NCBI RefSeq assembly: GCF_964204645.1
Contig: NC_134036.1
Span: 992,001-1,056,000 of the forward strand
From: Tubulanus polymorphus
Taxonomy: Eukaryota; Nemertea; Palaeonemertea; Tubulaniformes; Tubulanidae
Direction of reading: 5' to 3'
Length of the DNA: 64,000 nucleotides
Position 1 is the stretch's first letter; every line of letters begins with the position of its first letter. The translations under genes were made by a program, and so were the position numbers. The notes under the pieces were generated by a model. That model worked only from the letters and a program-made list of their open reading frames with translations, searched no databases and had not been told where the DNA came from. Shown one piece after another: positions 62,513 through 64,000 of the stretch.

Positions 62513-64000
62513 AGTATCCACTGAGCCTGCCTATAGGTATGGTTGACGTGGGTGGTGCGAGCAGATTTCCACTCAATGGCATCTCCTTTGCATGTTGGAA
62601 GCAATGCTGTTCTGAATATTGTATTTAGTGGTACCCTCCGCATGGGAGAGGCAAAAATTGATTTAAGAAGTTAATATTTTTATTGAGGTGACTGGGAGAC
62701 ACTTGTGTAGTTATCATTTCAATGTAGTTGTATTTTGACTGGTGTTTACTGGAGGTCTCACATATAACTGACTTGAATTCATCGATATCAATTTCAAACA
62801 TTTAAAGCATTCTCAAATTCCAGTTTAGTCGCCGATTTCAGAAGATGTTTCAAATTCTTTTTAGAAATTTTGCAGTTAACACCTACAAAGGATGATACAG
62901 AGATTGCTATAGTTTTATTATTTGCAACCAGATGTCTCTGTGTGTCATTTCTTTTATGTTCGACAAACTGATTGTTGGGAGCTCCCAAAATGGAAGTCAA
63001 ATGAATAGAACAAATCATTTAATGTTAAACAGTTGTCTAGAATTTATAGCGAAAAAATTAGTCCTTTTTTAAGGCGATATTTTCTAAGGGGAATTCATCA
63101 GAATTTGCTAAAACAGTTGTGCTTGTGTCAAACCAAAAATTCATATGAATTTTTAGTCATACTCAAATCTAGAATCTTCTGCTCGTGACACCTACCTCAA
63201 GTCTATTGATTTAGAGAATAATGGTTTGTTTATTGTTGTAGATATTAATCACGTCTTGTTTTACCCTCCTCTCGGGATTGACAAAAATTATTTCATTTTC
63301 GATATGAAGAAAGAAATCTTTGTTACACAAATAGAGTTGAGAATTTTATGAATAAATATAGCTGTATTTTGGCCGGTGTTTTGTGAGCAGTTCACATATA
63401 TCTAACTAGAATTCATTGATATAAATTCGATACATTTGAAGTGATATCAACTTCGGTATGTTTTGATTTCTTCAAAATACTTTGCGATAAACACGTGTTC
63501 AGGATGTTTCAGCGATCGATTCGGTACCGTAATTGATCACCAGATGTCTCCGCGTGTCTTTCCCTAGTAAATATTCATATATTCGTATTTGTGATTATAT
63601 CAAGATAATACGATTGAACCAATATCGACCGATTTCCCCTTTGTATCTTGGAACTGTTTTGATCGAATTCGACAAACATGTGCTTTTAGGTGTCATTACT
63701 ATTCCCATAGAGCGATTACTGAAATTAAGTTGGAATTATTTACGTGTGCGCCGATCTCTGAGACAGCCCGAAAATAAATCCTACTTGCAAAAATGATCTT
63801 TTCGATCTTAAGATAGGGATTGTCCCCATTATTTATTTTATTCAATATAACAGTTGATACCTAGAAATAAATCAGGAGAGTCTATATATGACCACCAGAT
63901 GTCTCTGCCTGTATGACTAAATGAGGATTCAATTCTCCAGTGTGGGCTTATCTTGTTTGTATATTATGAACTCTCCATTTTGCGGAGAGCTCAAAAATTC

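Larger units (their letters stand above)
57860..63070. repeat. Repeat module A, three copies
   Basis: About 57890-58270, 59800-60140 and 62690-63070 share some 350 bases, including CAAATTCCAGTTTAGTCGCC, ACACCTACAAAGGATG, CACCAGATGTCTC and GGGAGCTCCCAAAAT. Two copies are followed by CAGGGATTCGAACCTCAATA. Copies are also preceded by TACCCTCC(C/A)CGNGG-type phrases (57598, 57838, 62182, 62631, 63260). Confidence 0.8.
59290..63560. repeat. Repeat module B, three copies
   Basis: About 59290-59560, 60430-60680 and 63350-63560 share GGTTTGACACATATCYGACT, GATAAACAGGTGTAAAGGGT, GTTTCAGCAATTGG and ATCACCAGATGTCTCC. The last copy is more diverged. They alternate with module A. Confidence 0.75.
57112..64000. 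other. Repeat-only right end, probably DPP8/9 intron
   Basis: No coding exon was recognised. Two related repeat modules (A and B) recur, with a 45-bp satellite at 60914-61990 and a hAT-like remnant at 58816-59097. If the DPP8/9 gene is intact, all of this is intron sequence. Confidence 0.6.

Noticed and set aside
63533-63796. 87-residue frame at the right end
   Set aside because: It begins in repeat module B and shows no domain or splice support.

Overview
This is a 64 kb piece of an animal nuclear genome. Every conserved gene is split by GT-AG introns, coding density is low, and the gaps are full of short palindromic DNA elements, minisatellites and A/T-rich sequence. The gene set is animal, and the invertebrate-sized introns and numerous terminal-inverted-repeat elements suggest a lophotrochozoan, perhaps a mollusc. 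That placement is inference. There are no bacterial, viral or organellar genes.

Layout. 291-2548 (+) is the 3' nine-tenths of cyclin H. 4493-7856 (+) is a secreted clip-domain trypsin-like serine protease, and 7960-9522 (-) is an intronless SLC18-like (vesicular amine transporter-like) membrane protein that converges on it. 11839-14928 (+) is TXNL1 (thioredoxin plus PITH), with two possible last exons. 14.9-26.5 kb is a gene-poor block of degenerate repeats with reverse-transcriptase debris. 26522-30005 (-) is a DNAJA1-type Hsp40. 32132-41666 (-) is a complete 16-exon ZWILCH gene (kinetochore RZZ complex). 42596-44411 (+) is DHFR and 44607-46711 (+) is a divergent second DHFR-like gene in tandem. 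47694-52274 (-) is a METTL25/METTL25B-type methyltransferase-like gene. 54144-57111 (+) is the 5' part of DPP8/DPP9, whose catalytic exons are not in the window. 57.1-64 kb is repeats only, including a 45-bp satellite.

The genes are mostly unrelated housekeeping genes: transcription/cell cycle, protein folding, redox, mitosis and folate metabolism. Two pairs are divergent and could share promoter regions: ZWILCH/DHFR (about 930 bp apart) and METTL25/DPP8-9.

The most unusual observation is that three separate introns (one in ZWILCH, two in DPP8/9) begin with minisatellites whose repeat unit appears to be a copy of the exon end plus its own splice donor. Each true donor is therefore followed by a few to several dozen decoy donors. 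Other points of interest are the alternative acidic, cysteine-rich last exon of TXNL1, the divergent tandem DHFR, the in-frame minisatellite in the METTL25-like gene, and several named-by-terminus families of miniature inverted-repeat elements that are nested in each other. Exon boundaries were worked out by hand from splice consensus, reading phase and family similarity; no search or alignment was run.
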